Source of the DNA: Roseiarcus fermentans
GTDB taxonomy: Bacteria; Pseudomonadota; Alphaproteobacteria; Rhizobiales; Beijerinckiaceae
Reading direction: 5' to 3'
Assembly (NCBI RefSeq): GCF_003315135.1
Contig: NZ_QNRK01000027.1
Coordinates: 1-64,000, forward strand
DNA length: 64,000 nt
Shown here in pieces: positions 22,501 to 30,030 of this stretch. Within the stretch, counting starts at the first letter, position 1; each line of letters starts with the position of its first letter. A model generated the notes under the pieces. It was not told where the DNA came from and did no database searches. It was given only the letters and a program-made list of their open reading frames with translations. Made by a program: the position numbers and the translations under genes.

Positions 22501-23774
22501 GCCGGCTCGACGCCGGCCTCGCCAACGTCGTCCTGTCGACCAGCGGACGGAGCGTCGGCGGCGCCGTGACGACGGCGCTCAGCGTGCGCGGGACGATCGC
22601 CAAACCGAACCTCACGGGAACGGTCACGCTCGCCAACGGCGCGGTGCGCGACGACCAGACCGGCTTCAAGCTCACCGCCGTCAGCGCGCGGCTGACCGCC
22701 AGCGGCGACACGATCCGGATCGACAGCCTGACCGGGACGACGGCGAACGGCGGCACGATCGGCGCGAGCGGCCAAGTGAAGGTCGATCCGGCCGCCGGCT
22801 TCCCCGGAACGATTCACGTCGTCGGCCATCGCGCCGCGCTGGTCGACAACGCCATCGTCGCGGCGACCGCCGACCTGACCCTCGAGATCGCCGGCCGGCT
22901 GGCGCAGTCGCCGACGATTTCCGGGCGGATCGCGATCCTGTCGATGGACATCAACGTGCCCGGAAGCCTCGGCGGCGCGTCGGCGCCGATTCCCGGCACC
23001 AAGCACCTCAATCCGACGCCGACGGCCCGCGCCCTGCTCGCGCGCGCCGCCAAGGCCAGCGCGCCGGGAAACGGCCCCGCCTTCGACGCCACGCTCGCCG
23101 TCACCGTCTCCGCCCCGAACCGCGTCTTCCTGCGCGGCCGGGGACTCAACGCCGAGTTCGGCGGCGACCTGCATGTCGCCGGCGCCGCGCGCAACCCGCA
23201 GATCACCGGCGGCTTCGACCTCTTGCGCGGAACGCTGGCCCTGGTCGGCCAGCAACTCACCTTCACCCGCGGCAAGGTCACCTTCCACGGCGGCGTCATT
23301 CCGGATGTCGACCTGGTCGCCGAGACGAGCGCCGCGGACGTCACCGCGCGCATCGAGGTGAGCGGGCCGGCGAACCAGCCGGCCTTCACGATCACCTCGA
23401 CGCCCAGCCTGCCCCAGGACGAGATTCTCGCCCGAATCCTGTTTCAGAAGCCGTCGGGCAGCCTGTCGGCGTTCCAGGCGCTGGAGCTCGCCAACGCGGC
23501 CGCCACGCTCTCCGGTCGCGGCGACATGCTCGATCCGCTGCGCAGGTCGCTGGGCCTCACCAATCTCGGCGTCGGAACCGGCTCGGGCGGGCTCCTCGGC
23601 CTCGGCCGGGCGATCAACGACCGGATCAGCGTCGATGTGACGACCGGGGTCACGCCGCAGCAGAACGGCGTCAACGTCAACCTCGACCTGACCCGCCACA
23701 TCCGCCTGCAGGCCGGCGTCGACGCGTCCGGCGGCACCGACGTCGGCGTCGGGGCGGGCTGGGAGTGGAAGTAG
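19527..23774 (+). CDS. tamB: Translocation and assembly module protein TamB
   Basis: This 1415-residue protein is a TamB/YtfN-type AsmA-like bridge protein. It starts with a hydrophobic signal anchor (FVRALLALVLLLAAPARA), then AsmA-like beta-rich segments (VLANLISRALSSPSLTVSV; VEVDRLTIDHMQV-like start), then a very long run of repeating beta strands. The last 300 residues form the TamB (DUF490) domain with FDLLRGTLALVGQQLTFTRGKV, PSLPQDEILARILFQ and a terminal GVGAGWEWK. It should span the periplasm and bind TamA at the outer membrane. The ATG at 19527 begins directly at the signal anchor. Codon use is uniformly very GC-rich. Confidence 0.93.
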   Translation: MTPFVRALLALVLLLAAPARADEADKGVLANLISRALSSPSLTVSVGAVQGVLSSDSTISDIVLSDRDGPWLKIDKARLIWSRLALLSRRLEVDRLTIDHMQVLRRPLPSDTPPPPQTGAPQPILPELPVKVVVKDFAIDELSLGEPVAGVAARLAIDGKATLGPPSEGLDLSLHARRLDAGGEMKTLLTYVPSTDRLTVSVNSAEPAGGIFAHLANLPGLPPAKFSFEGAGPLDNFDAKLDFAAGGDVWARGDVTVARQGAARKLTLELAAQLAGMTPPVVRPVFAGQTTLEGDVLFNDDSSIATPGLHLVSSNARLDIEGTRRADGALDIRVHAGAIPGSSEIGKLDLNATIAGPASSPSIDGRFDAGAIRVAEGTLERVTAAFDAHPSGALTETATRILFSVQGDVKGLVPADKALADALGRDFALTARGSAGVGGEIAFDTLDLVAPKFEAQYSGLASSQKMHGKLKATIEDLGRFSGLVGGRLAGEARLAADLDGAPGYGLVTATLDARATRLVTPYSALDKVLGGQLAVTGVARTTPGGGFGFSNLEAAGRNGSAVLDGDVRKGKADLTATVDIPQARALDPRVDAKAALVARLTGSLDDLGAELKAQLGVGRLLDRKTTGVTLTASASHLLGLLEAKASLAGDVDGQPLQGSGHVVKRADGGWSVDDLGLSLASARLAGDVNIGGDRLANGELTFEAKNLDDLSPILLMKLGGGLKARITATVADGRQAIAIVADSKAMSVGDNRLEGLAVDMTVADVWAGRGVAGSAKLLRAQFAGESVADLRIGAKAAGDASDLDVAGVVRGLVVKARGRLTGGAPIRLDLAALSAEGHGRRIALAGPAQIAYGAGGLDIRDFALAVDSGRIAVNGRVGDTLDLRATAAAVPLAALDLVSPGLGLSGAADGEATIRGTRDSPAGDWRVHVRQVSAAQIRAAGLPALDLTGSGRLGQGRTSVDVTASAGAANSVRVTGSAPLAADGALDLRIDGRLDAGLANVVLSTSGRSVGGAVTTALSVRGTIAKPNLTGTVTLANGAVRDDQTGFKLTAVSARLTASGDTIRIDSLTGTTANGGTIGASGQVKVDPAAGFPGTIHVVGHRAALVDNAIVAATADLTLEIAGRLAQSPTISGRIAILSMDINVPGSLGGASAPIPGTKHLNPTPTARALLARAAKASAPGNGPAFDATLAVTVSAPNRVFLRGRGLNAEFGGDLHVAGAARNPQITGGFDLLRGTLALVGQQLTFTRGKVTFHGGVIPDVDLVAETSAADVTARIEVSGPANQPAFTITSTPSLPQDEILARILFQKPSGSLSAFQALELANAAATLSGRGDMLDPLRRSLGLTNLGVGTGSGGLLGLGRAINDRISVDVTTGVTPQQNGVNVNLDLTRHIRLQAGVDASGGTDVGVGAGWEWK

Positions 23775-23783
23775 CGGCGCCCG

Positions 23784-24554
23784 TCAGGGCGTCGGCGAAG
23801 ACGCCAGCGCCGCGATCACGTGATCGATGCTGTCGGGCGATATGCGGAAATGGCCATCGTAAGGCTGACTGAATTCGAGGATCAGGAAGATCGCGCTCGC
23901 CACCGAGAGGGCGCCGACGAACTCGACAGCCACCGAGAGAACGCTGAGGGTCGCGGTCGCGCCGAGGCAACAGAAGACCAGGCCCGCCCACAGGATCACA
24001 CTGTTGATGAGCCCGTGCGGCACCGGATTGCGCAGCTGGCGCCCCATCAGGAGAATGGTCATGACGACGGACGCGGCAAGGCTCCGGGCCTGATCGAACA
24101 ACGCCCTCTCCTCGTCCGTCGCCGCCTTCGTGGCGGCGAAGAAGGCGTCCATGCGGCTGAGTTCGGCCCGTCCGATCTGATAGGGGACCGGCGGCCCGGC
24201 GCCGTCATGCTCCCAGAAGCGCTTGCGCATGGCGATCAGTTGTTCGCGCTGGAGCGCGCGGGCGCGCACCCCATCCGCTCCCAGCCGGTCGAGCAGGACG
24301 TCGAGCTGCAGCACCTGCCCGATTAGCGTCATCATTTCGGAATTCTGTTGGGCGTAAACGCCATAACCCGTCCAGATCAAGAGGCCGAGGACCAGCGCAA
24401 GCAGGGCCGTCACGAGCCCCTGCACGGTGGTGATCACGCTCTTCGCCTCAGACAGGTGATGCGCCGGCAGCAGTTCCTGCAGAAAATGCCCGGCCACGGC
24501 GCCGACGAATATGACGCAAGCGGCAATCATGACGCGGTGCGTGCTGGTGTGCAT
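23784..24554 (-). CDS. DUF4239-like (bestrophin-like) membrane protein, copy 1
   Basis: This 256-residue membrane protein has four hydrophobic segments in two pairs: near residues 8–25 and 45–65 (VLGLLIWTGYGVYAQQNSEM), and near 165–230 with FVGALSVASAIFLILEFSQPYDGHFRIS. The closing motif (F-L-I-x-E-x-x-x-P-Y-x-G-x-x-x-I/V-S) is typical of the DUF4239 family. The region between the pairs is helical and charged. It is paralogous to the gene at 32675–33469. The function of the family is unknown; a channel role is only suggested by distant bestrophin resemblance. The ATG at 24554 is chosen because the sequence upstream is a decayed gene copy. Confidence 0.75.
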   Translation of the reverse strand: MHTSTHRVMIAACVIFVGAVAGHFLQELLPAHHLSEAKSVITTVQGLVTALLALVLGLLIWTGYGVYAQQNSEMMTLIGQVLQLDVLLDRLGADGVRARALQREQLIAMRKRFWEHDGAGPPVPYQIGRAELSRMDAFFAATKAATDEERALFDQARSLAASVVMTILLMGRQLRNPVPHGLINSVILWAGLVFCCLGATATLSVLSVAVEFVGALSVASAIFLILEFSQPYDGHFRISPDSIDHVIAALASSPTP

Positions 24555-24612
24555 GGGATCTCCCGACGCGGGACTTTTGCGAATCGGCAAAACCATAGCG
24601 TTTGTCGCCGAG

Positions 24613-24872
24613 GCGCGCGACGGTCCGCCCGTCAGGCTTCCGCCGAATCCAGCACCACGAAGCCTGCGCCCGAGCGCGTCGTCGAATCGGCCGGCTTGTC
24701 GGTCGTCACCACCGTCAGGCCGAACTTCAGCCGCTGGCGGATCGCCTCGCGCAACCGCCGGGTCGGCCTTCAGCCGCCGGATCGTCGAGGCGTTATCGGC
24801 GCCGGCCGCCAGCCCGGTCGGCGAGCGCGCGGGGCGCCGGGTGGACACGCCGTTGCGGAGTTGTTCGGAGGA
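24613..24872 (-). pseudogene. Decayed, internally deleted copy of the adjacent L,D-transpeptidase gene
   Basis: This stretch is a direct repeat of the L,D-transpeptidase gene at 25353–26339, in the same orientation. The first 190 bases match the gene's 3' end nearly base for base, including a few bases beyond the stop codon (24613 pairs with 25334). The match then jumps about 680 bases to the gene's 5' part near 26190 (GGCCCGGTCGGCGAG) and fades near 24872. A GCCGGCC microhomology lies at the jump. An extra A (GCGCAACCGCC against GCGCACCGCC) shifts the frame. It cannot make an enzyme. Confidence 0.85.
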
Positions 24873-24961
24873 ATATCTCCCAGAGACGATCTCATGGGCA
24901 AATCACGGGAAAAGCGCCAGAGCGTGGGATTGATGGGGCTTTGCAGGATTAGAGTGCTCGA

Positions 24962-25333
24962 ATGAACAAATTTGCGAAACATACAGTTCCAGAGTTGCTT
25001 GAGCAGTTTCGGAACGCCTGCCTGGCGCAGTATGACACGTATCTGACTGAGAATGTCAGCAAACGCAACAAGTTGTTCGATTTCCTACTCGCGGTGACGC
25101 GCGAACTGAAGCGCCGCGGCGTCGAGGAGCGGCGGTCGCTGCTGACTTTGTTCGCCGACAAGAACCCTCAGGTCCGGTTTCAAGCGGCGAGCTTCGTCTA
25201 TGCCGTTGCGCCGGTCGAGGCGAAGGCTTGCCTGGAGGCGATCGCCGCCGCCGGTTTGCCTGATCAATCCTTGTCCGCGGGGATGACTCTGAGTGGGCTG
25301 GAAGAGGACCCGACCTGCTTGGACTGGATTTAA
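24962..25333 (+). CDS. DUF2019 family protein
   Basis: This 123-residue soluble protein resembles DUF2019: an N-terminal helix with VPELLEQFRNACLAQYD, then ADKNPQVRFQAASFVYAVAPVEA, a HEAT-like helical pair, and an end like SAGMTLSGLEEDP. DUF2019 proteins are small, often linked to polymorphic-toxin immunity contexts, but no toxin is visible here. The gene is clearly poorer in GC than its surroundings (29 of 60 bases at 25021–25080), a sign of transfer. Its stop codon (25331–25333) touches the first base of the duplicated transpeptidase 3' end, so the gene lies exactly between the complete gene and its decayed copy. Confidence 0.75.
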   Translation: MNKFAKHTVPELLEQFRNACLAQYDTYLTENVSKRNKLFDFLLAVTRELKRRGVEERRSLLTLFADKNPQVRFQAASFVYAVAPVEAKACLEAIAAAGLPDQSLSAGMTLSGLEEDPTCLDWI

Positions 25334-25352
25334 GCGCGGGACGGTCTGCCCC

Positions 25353-26339
25353 TCAGGCTTCCGCCGAATCCAGCACCACGAAGCCCGCGCCCGAGCGCGT
25401 CGTCGAATCGGCCGGCTTGTCGGTCGTCACCACCGTCAGGCCGAACTTCAGCCGCTGGCGGATCGCCTCGCGCACCGCCGGGTCGGCCTTGAGCCGCCGG
25501 ATCGTCGAGGCGTTGTCGGCCCCGGCCATTCTGGTGAGGCGCTCGATCTCGGCGGCGTTCCAGCGCAGTTCGCCGCTGCGGTCGTCGACGCCCGAAAGCG
25601 TGAACACCCGCTCGCCGAGCGGCTTGCCCGGATCGGCGATCTCGACCGAGCCGCGCGCGACCACCGCGCCGTTGTCGAACACGGTGATCGAACGGTCGGC
25701 GCCCGAGACGACGACGCTCGGCGAACGCGGCGCGGCCTCGTGCCCTTCCGAATATTCGGCCTGCTTGATCGAGGCGTCGACGGCGTTGAACTCGCGCGCG
25801 GCGTATTCGCCGAGCACCATGCCGGGATGGACCACCTCCTCCGGCTGCGAGGCGTCGTCGGCGATCACGACGGTCATGCCGAGCCGGGTGATGTCGAACA
25901 ATCGCGCCGAAAAGTCCTTGGGCAGGCGCACGCAGCCGTGCGAGGCCGGATAGCCCGGCAATTGCCCGGCGTGCAGCGCGATTCCCGACCAGGTGAGCCG
26001 GTTCATGTTGGGCATCGGCGCGTTGTTGTAGGTCGAGGAGCGGTGATTCCGGTCCTTTTGCAGGATCTTGAACACGCCGGTCGGGGTGCGGTGGCCGGGC
26101 TTGCCGGTCGAGCAGGTGGAGACGGCGATCTGCACGCCGTTGCGGTAGACGTAGACGCGCTGGTCGGGCAGCGAGACAATGATCAGCGCCGGCCCGGTCG
26201 GCGAGCGCTCCGGGCGCCAGGTGAACTCGCCGTTGCGGAGCTGATCGGCGGAGGCGTCGACGAGTTGGGCGAGGGCCGGCCCGAGACGGAGGATCGAGGC
26301 GGCGGCGAGGGCGGCGCGGCCGAACTGACGGCGATTCAT
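25353..26339 (-). CDS. L,D-transpeptidase (YkuD domain)
   Basis: This 328-residue protein has a Tat/Sec-like N-terminus (MNRRQFGRAALAAASIL) and one YkuD catalytic domain, residues about 50–160. The active-site block has His near 123 (ALHAG) and SHGCVRLP with the nucleophile Cys at 136. Such enzymes crosslink peptidoglycan by 3–3 bonds or attach proteins to it in the periplasm. The C-terminal half (FTLSGVDDRSGELRWNAAE, then a basic tail) matches no domain I recognise. The start follows GGGGAG. Its 3' end is duplicated at 24613–24872. Confidence 0.9.
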   Translation of the reverse strand: MNRRQFGRAALAAASILRLGPALAQLVDASADQLRNGEFTWRPERSPTGPALIIVSLPDQRVYVYRNGVQIAVSTCSTGKPGHRTPTGVFKILQKDRNHRSSTYNNAPMPNMNRLTWSGIALHAGQLPGYPASHGCVRLPKDFSARLFDITRLGMTVVIADDASQPEEVVHPGMVLGEYAAREFNAVDASIKQAEYSEGHEAAPRSPSVVVSGADRSITVFDNGAVVARGSVEIADPGKPLGERVFTLSGVDDRSGELRWNAAEIERLTRMAGADNASTIRRLKADPAVREAIRQRLKFGLTVVTTDKPADSTTRSGAGFVVLDSAEA

Positions 26340-26462
26340 TCGGAAGCGGCTCCCCAGCGCTCAGGCGTTCGATTCGATAGCGCGATTGATCGCGGTCGCG
26401 CAATCTCCTATAGGCAAAGGGCCTATCGAAGCCTCGGTCGTTTGGGATTTGAAGGAGCGCTC

Positions 26463-26792
26463 GTGGCGGAGCAACACGAAAATCTCGTCCTAGAGCATCT
26501 GCGCGGCCTGCGCAGGGACATCGACGATATCAAGCAGACACTCAGGACGGACATGGCGACCAAGTCCGATCTCCATTCCCTGCGGGCCGACGTCGCCTCC
26601 GACTTGTTGACGATACAAGCCGAAATGGCGCGGATGCAAAAGGACACCCGCGAGCAGATCGTCGGCCTTCGCCGGGCGGTGGTCGAGTATCATTCCGCTG
26701 TCGTGGGACACGGGATCATCATCAGCGAACTCGAGGAGCGGGTTCGCCGGCTGGAACAGCATCTCAATCTGCCGTCGCTGGAGCGCCACTGA
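26463..26792 (+). CDS. Small coiled-coil protein
   Basis: This 109-residue protein is almost entirely helical, with heptad-like spacing and many charged residues: LVLEHLRGLRRDIDDIKQTL, MATKSDLHSLRADVASDLL, then ISELEERVRRLEQHL at the end. No membrane segment or catalytic motif is visible. Similar short proteins are common in Hyphomicrobiales and are unassigned. The GTG start at 26463 follows AAGGAG at a good distance. It sits between the L,D-transpeptidase and the decayed lpxK copy and diverges from the former. Confidence 0.7.
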   Translation: MAEQHENLVLEHLRGLRRDIDDIKQTLRTDMATKSDLHSLRADVASDLLTIQAEMARMQKDTREQIVGLRRAVVEYHSAVVGHGIIISELEERVRRLEQHLNLPSLERH

Positions 26793-26820
26793 ATGCTGTT
26801 GGTCCGTCCGCGGAGCAGCG

Positions 26821-27131
26821 TCCAGCCGAACCCCCGCCGCAGTATCTCTCCCTCACCCGCGCCGACCCCTCGAACCACAGCGTCACCGGCAGCGTCGCGA
26901 CGGCGCGGGCATTAGCGCCGAGCCGGACGCGGTCCTTTCGGTGGCGACCAGAATCGCCCGGCGCCGCGCCGCCTCCTCGATCAGCGCCTCGACCTCGTGC
27001 GGCCGGAACGGGTGGTCGGGGAAGTCGTGGCGGGCGACGCCGGCGACAGCGACCACCTCGCGCCCGATCAGCGCGGCGGCCACCGCGACCGTGTCCGGCT
27101 CGCGGCGAACACCGGCCGGTCGGGCGCGCGC
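26821..27131 (-). pseudogene. Decayed copy of the lpxK 3' end
   Basis: This is a direct repeat of the 3' end of lpxK (27770 onward), in the same orientation; 26821 pairs with about 27769. Read on the minus strand it still shows AALIGREVVAVAGVA joined to RHDFPDHPFRPHEVEALIEE. A 57-base segment has been lost between two GCGGGCGA repeats, one His codon of PDHHPF is missing, and a later frameshift turns TTEKDRVRLG into unrelated residues. The copy fades near 27131, just before the brnA stop codon. Confidence 0.85.
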
Positions 27132-27138
27132 CCGTTCG

Positions 27139-27438
27139 CTATCTTCCCGCCTTCGCCGGCGCCGGGCGCGCCTTCGCGGACGCTTCCGCCTTCGGCCCGA
27201 ACCCCTCGCGAAGCACCTTCTCGACGCGGGCGTTGTAGCCCGGCCCGCTCGCCCGGATGCGTTCCACAAGCTCGGCGCTCAACCGGAAGCCGACGCGCAC
27301 CTTCGGCGCCTCGGACTTCGGCCGGCCGCGCCGAACCGGCGTCGCGGCGAGCTTCGCCTGATACTCCGGGGTCGACAGGTCCGGGGCGTCCTCCGGGTCA
27401 ATCCAGTCGGCTGCCGTAGAGGGCTTGTTCCCGGTCAT
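27139..27438 (-). CDS. brnA: BrnA-family antitoxin
   Basis: This 99-residue protein has the BrnA layout: an acidic N-terminal region (WIDPEDAPDL) and a ribbon-helix-helix-like C-terminal part with RRGRPKSEAPKVRVGFRLSAELVERIRASG, followed by GYNARVEKVLREGF. The Lys/Arg-Pro-rich tail is variable. BrnA binds and neutralises the BrnT ribonuclease and represses the operon promoter. The gene follows brnT, the usual order. It sits between the decayed lpxK copy and the intact lpxK. The frame is intact. Confidence 0.85.
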   Translation of the reverse strand: MTGNKPSTAADWIDPEDAPDLSTPEYQAKLAATPVRRGRPKSEAPKVRVGFRLSAELVERIRASGPGYNARVEKVLREGFGPKAEASAKARPAPAKAGR

Positions 27439-27447
27439 TGGCCTTCC

Positions 27448-27675
27448 TCAGGCTGATGATGCGGCGAGCCGCGCCGCGCCGCGCGGGGTCCAGACGCTCA
27501 CGACCATGCGCCTGTCGAGGCGGCCGATCGTGATGAAGCGCGGCTCGCCATAGTCTTTCCGCGCGTCAGCGACGGTCAGCGTCGCGCCGGCGAAAATTTC
27601 GGCCGCCCGCGCCCTATCGAGACCCCGGCGGTCGAGAGTCGTCTGGCGCTTGTCGAGGTCGAATTCGATCTTCAC
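27448..27675 (-). pseudogene. brnT: BrnT-family toxin, frameshifted near its C-terminus
   Basis: The first 68 residues match BrnT ribonuclease toxins: MKIEFDLDKRQTTLDRRGL, RAAEIFAGATLTVADAR, YGEPRFITIGRLDRRMVVSV, WTPRG. After RGAAR the frame is lost and the protein ends LAASSA at residue 75. The next frame reads RIISLRKANDREQALY and would stop at 27398, overlapping the brnA start, as in normal brnTA operons; the restored product would be about 91 residues. The cause is a net gain of two bases (or five) around CGGCTCGCC at 27460–27480. As read, the toxin lacks its conserved RIIS…RKAN end and is probably inactive. Confidence 0.8.
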
Positions 27676-27769
27676 GATTTATTGTGGCGACAATAACGCC
27701 GATCGGCAAGCCTCGGTTCGGCTGAGAAGCGGCGCCCGAGCCTTACCGCTGCCTGTCGCTTCGCGACGT

Positions 27770-28750
27770 TCAGCCGAACAGCCGCCGCAGCATCTCCCTC
27801 ACCCGCGCCGACTCCTCGAACCGCAGCGTCACCGGCAGCGTCGCAACGGCGCGGGCGTAGGCGCCGAGCCGGACGCGGTCCTTTTCGGTGGTGACCAGAA
27901 TCGCCCGGCGCCGCGCCGCTTCCTCGATCAGCGCCTCGACCTCGTGCGGCCGGAACGGGTGGTGGTCGGGGAAGTCGTGGCGGGCGACGATTTGCGCGCC
28001 GACCCGCCTCAGCGTGGCGTAGAACTTGTCCGGGCGGGCGATGCCGGCGAAGGCGACCACCTCGCGCCCGATCAGCGCGGCGGCCGAAACCGCGTCCGGC
28101 TCGAGGCTCGCGGAGAACACCGGCCGACCGGGCGCGGCCGCCTCGGCGCCGCGCCGGGCGGCGACATCGCCGCCGATGACGACGAGGGCGCCGACCAGCG
28201 GCGCCTGCGCCACGAGCGGCGCGCGCAGCGGTCCCGCCGGAAGGCACAAGCCGTTGCCGAACCCCTGCGGGCCGTCGACCACCGCGATGGCGAGGTCTTT
28301 GGCGAGCGCCGGATTCTGCAGGCCGTCGTCGAGCACCAGGACCTCGGCGCCCGCCTCGACCGCGAGCGTCGCGCTGCGGAGGCGGTCGGGTCCGACCCAG
28401 CAGGGGGCGATCTGCGCCAGCAGCAGCGGCTCGTCGCCGACGATCGCCGCGGTGTGGAGGATGGGATCGACCCGCACGGGCTCGGCGCGGCGGGCGCCGC
28501 CGTAGCCGCGCGACAAAAACGCGACGCGCCGGCCGTCGGCCATCAGCATGCGCGCCAGCGCCATCGCGGTCGGCGTCTTGCCGGCGCCGCCGGCGACGAA
28601 ATTGCCGACGCAGACCACCGGCGCGCCGACCGTCGCGCCGCGCTTGCGCATGCGGCGCGCCGTCACCGCTCCGTAGATCATTCCGGCGGGCTGCAGAAGG
28701 CGAGCGAACGCCGTCGGCTTCCGGGCCGCCCAGAAGCCGGGCGCCCTCAC
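27770..28750 (-). CDS. lpxK: Tetraacyldisaccharide 4'-kinase LpxK
   Basis: This 326-residue enzyme phosphorylates the 4' position of the lipid A precursor on the cytoplasmic side of the inner membrane. The N-terminal region has PAGMIYGAVTARRMR and the Walker A-like VGNFVAGGAGKTPTAMALARML. Later motifs are FLSRGYGG, VLDDGLQNPALAKDLAI and RHDFPDHHPFRPHEVEALIEEA. The GTG at 28750 overlaps the waaA stop (GTGA), so the genes are translationally coupled. A decayed copy of its 3' end lies at 26821–27131, with brnTA between. Confidence 0.94.
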   Translation of the reverse strand: MRAPGFWAARKPTAFARLLQPAGMIYGAVTARRMRKRGATVGAPVVCVGNFVAGGAGKTPTAMALARMLMADGRRVAFLSRGYGGARRAEPVRVDPILHTAAIVGDEPLLLAQIAPCWVGPDRLRSATLAVEAGAEVLVLDDGLQNPALAKDLAIAVVDGPQGFGNGLCLPAGPLRAPLVAQAPLVGALVVIGGDVAARRGAEAAAPGRPVFSASLEPDAVSAAALIGREVVAFAGIARPDKFYATLRRVGAQIVARHDFPDHHPFRPHEVEALIEEAARRRAILVTTEKDRVRLGAYARAVATLPVTLRFEESARVREMLRRLFG

Positions 28751-30030
28751 GGGCGCGCCCCCCCGCCGGGAAGAATCGGCGCCAGGGCCTTCATCGAGCG
28801 CTCGACCGCCCCGGACCTGCGCTCGACGGTGTCGCCCGCGGCCCGCGCCATGGCCCTGAGACGGGCGCCGTCGGCGAACAGCCCGATCAGCGCCTCGCCC
28901 AGGCGTTCGGGCTCGACCACCTCGAGCGCGCCGCCGGAGGCGTCGAGCGCGGCGTAGACGTCGGCGAAGTTGCCGACCATCGGCCCGTGCAGGATGGCGG
29001 AGGCGAGCCGCGCCGGCTCGATCGGATTCTGCCCGCCGCCGCCCGAGAAGGACTTGCCGACGAACACGATTCCGGCGAGTCGGTAGAACAGGCCGAGTTC
29101 GCCGATCGTGTCGCAGACGTACACCGCCGTCCCGGGTCCCGGCCGCTCGCCGCGCGACCTGAGGGCGCACGGCAGCCCCTCGGCCTCGATCTCCCGCCGG
29201 ATCGATTCGCCGCGATCGGGATGCCGCGGCGCGATCAGCGTGAGGGCGTCGGGGAACACCCGGGCCAGCCGCTTGTGGGCGCGCGCGGCGATCAGTTCCT
29301 CCCCGGCGTGGGTGGAGGCTGCGATCCAGATCTGCCGCCCTGACGCCAGGCCCGAGAGCTCGGCGAGTTCGCGACGGTCGGCCGGCAGCGCGGGCGCGTC
29401 GTATTTGATGTCGCCGGCGATCTGGACGCGCGGCGCGCCGAGCGCGACCAGGCGCTCGCCGTCGGCCTCGCTGCGGGCGAGGCAGAGGTCGAAGCGGCCG
29501 AGCAGCGCTCGAATCGTCCGCGGCGCCTTGCGCCAGCGTGCAAACGAGCGTTCGCTGATGCGTCCGTTGACGAGCGCGAGCGGCAGGTCGGCGCGCTTCG
29601 TCTCGAGGATCATGTTCGGCCACAGCTCGGACTCGGCGACGAGCGCCGCGTCCGGTCGCCAATGGCGGAGGAAGCGCCGAACGTAGAGCGGGACGTCGAG
29701 CGGCGCATACTGGTGAATAGCCCCCGCCGGCAGGCGCTGCGCGAGCAGCGCCGCGGACGTCACCGTGCCGGTGGTCACGAGCGCAGTCGCGCCGGCGCGC
29801 GCGATTCGTTCGACGAAGGGCAGCAGCGAGACGGCCTCGCCGACGCTCGCCCCGTGCAACCAGACGACCCGTCCCGCGGGGCGCGGGAGGCCAGCGACCC
29901 CGCGCCGCTCGCCGATGCGATTCCCGTCCTCCTTGCCGCGGCGACGCCGCCACGCCAGAAACAGACCGGCGAACGGCGTCGCGAGCGCCGTCAGGGCCCG
30001 ATAGGCGTGCAGCGAAAGGGGCGCCCTCAT
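28747..30030 (-). CDS. waaA: 3-deoxy-D-manno-octulosonic acid transferase WaaA (KdtA)
   Basis: This 427-residue glycosyltransferase adds Kdo to lipid IV-A. An N-terminal hydrophobic anchor (YRALTALATPFAGLFLAWRRR) is followed by VVWLHGASVGEAVSLLPF, ALVTTGTVTSAALLAQRLP, HQYAPLDVP and AALVAESELWPNMI, all classic KdtA motifs. The second domain has IAASTHAGEEL, APRHPDRGE and FVGKSFSGGGGQNPIEPARL. It starts with an ATG that overlaps the stop of the upstream acyltransferase gene, and it ends overlapping lpxK. The block is a conserved lipid A biosynthesis operon of Hyphomicrobiales. Confidence 0.95.
   Translation of the reverse strand: MRAPLSLHAYRALTALATPFAGLFLAWRRRRGKEDGNRIGERRGVAGLPRPAGRVVWLHGASVGEAVSLLPFVERIARAGATALVTTGTVTSAALLAQRLPAGAIHQYAPLDVPLYVRRFLRHWRPDAALVAESELWPNMILETKRADLPLALVNGRISERSFARWRKAPRTIRALLGRFDLCLARSEADGERLVALGAPRVQIAGDIKYDAPALPADRRELAELSGLASGRQIWIAASTHAGEELIAARAHKRLARVFPDALTLIAPRHPDRGESIRREIEAEGLPCALRSRGERPGPGTAVYVCDTIGELGLFYRLAGIVFVGKSFSGGGGQNPIEPARLASAILHGPMVGNFADVYAALDASGGALEVVEPERLGEALIGLFADGARLRAMARAAGDTVERRSGAVERSMKALAPILPGGGARP

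Noticed and set aside
19221-23699. A 1492-codon frame on the minus strand across tamB
   Set aside because: It is the antisense shadow of the very GC-rich tamB gene. It is rich in Arg, Asp, Glu and Gly and shows no domain.
26883-27269. A 128-codon minus-strand frame across the lpxK-like stretch and the brnA 3' end
   Set aside because: It merges decayed lpxK sequence with antisense or out-of-frame brnA sequence; it is best read as a pseudogene fragment.
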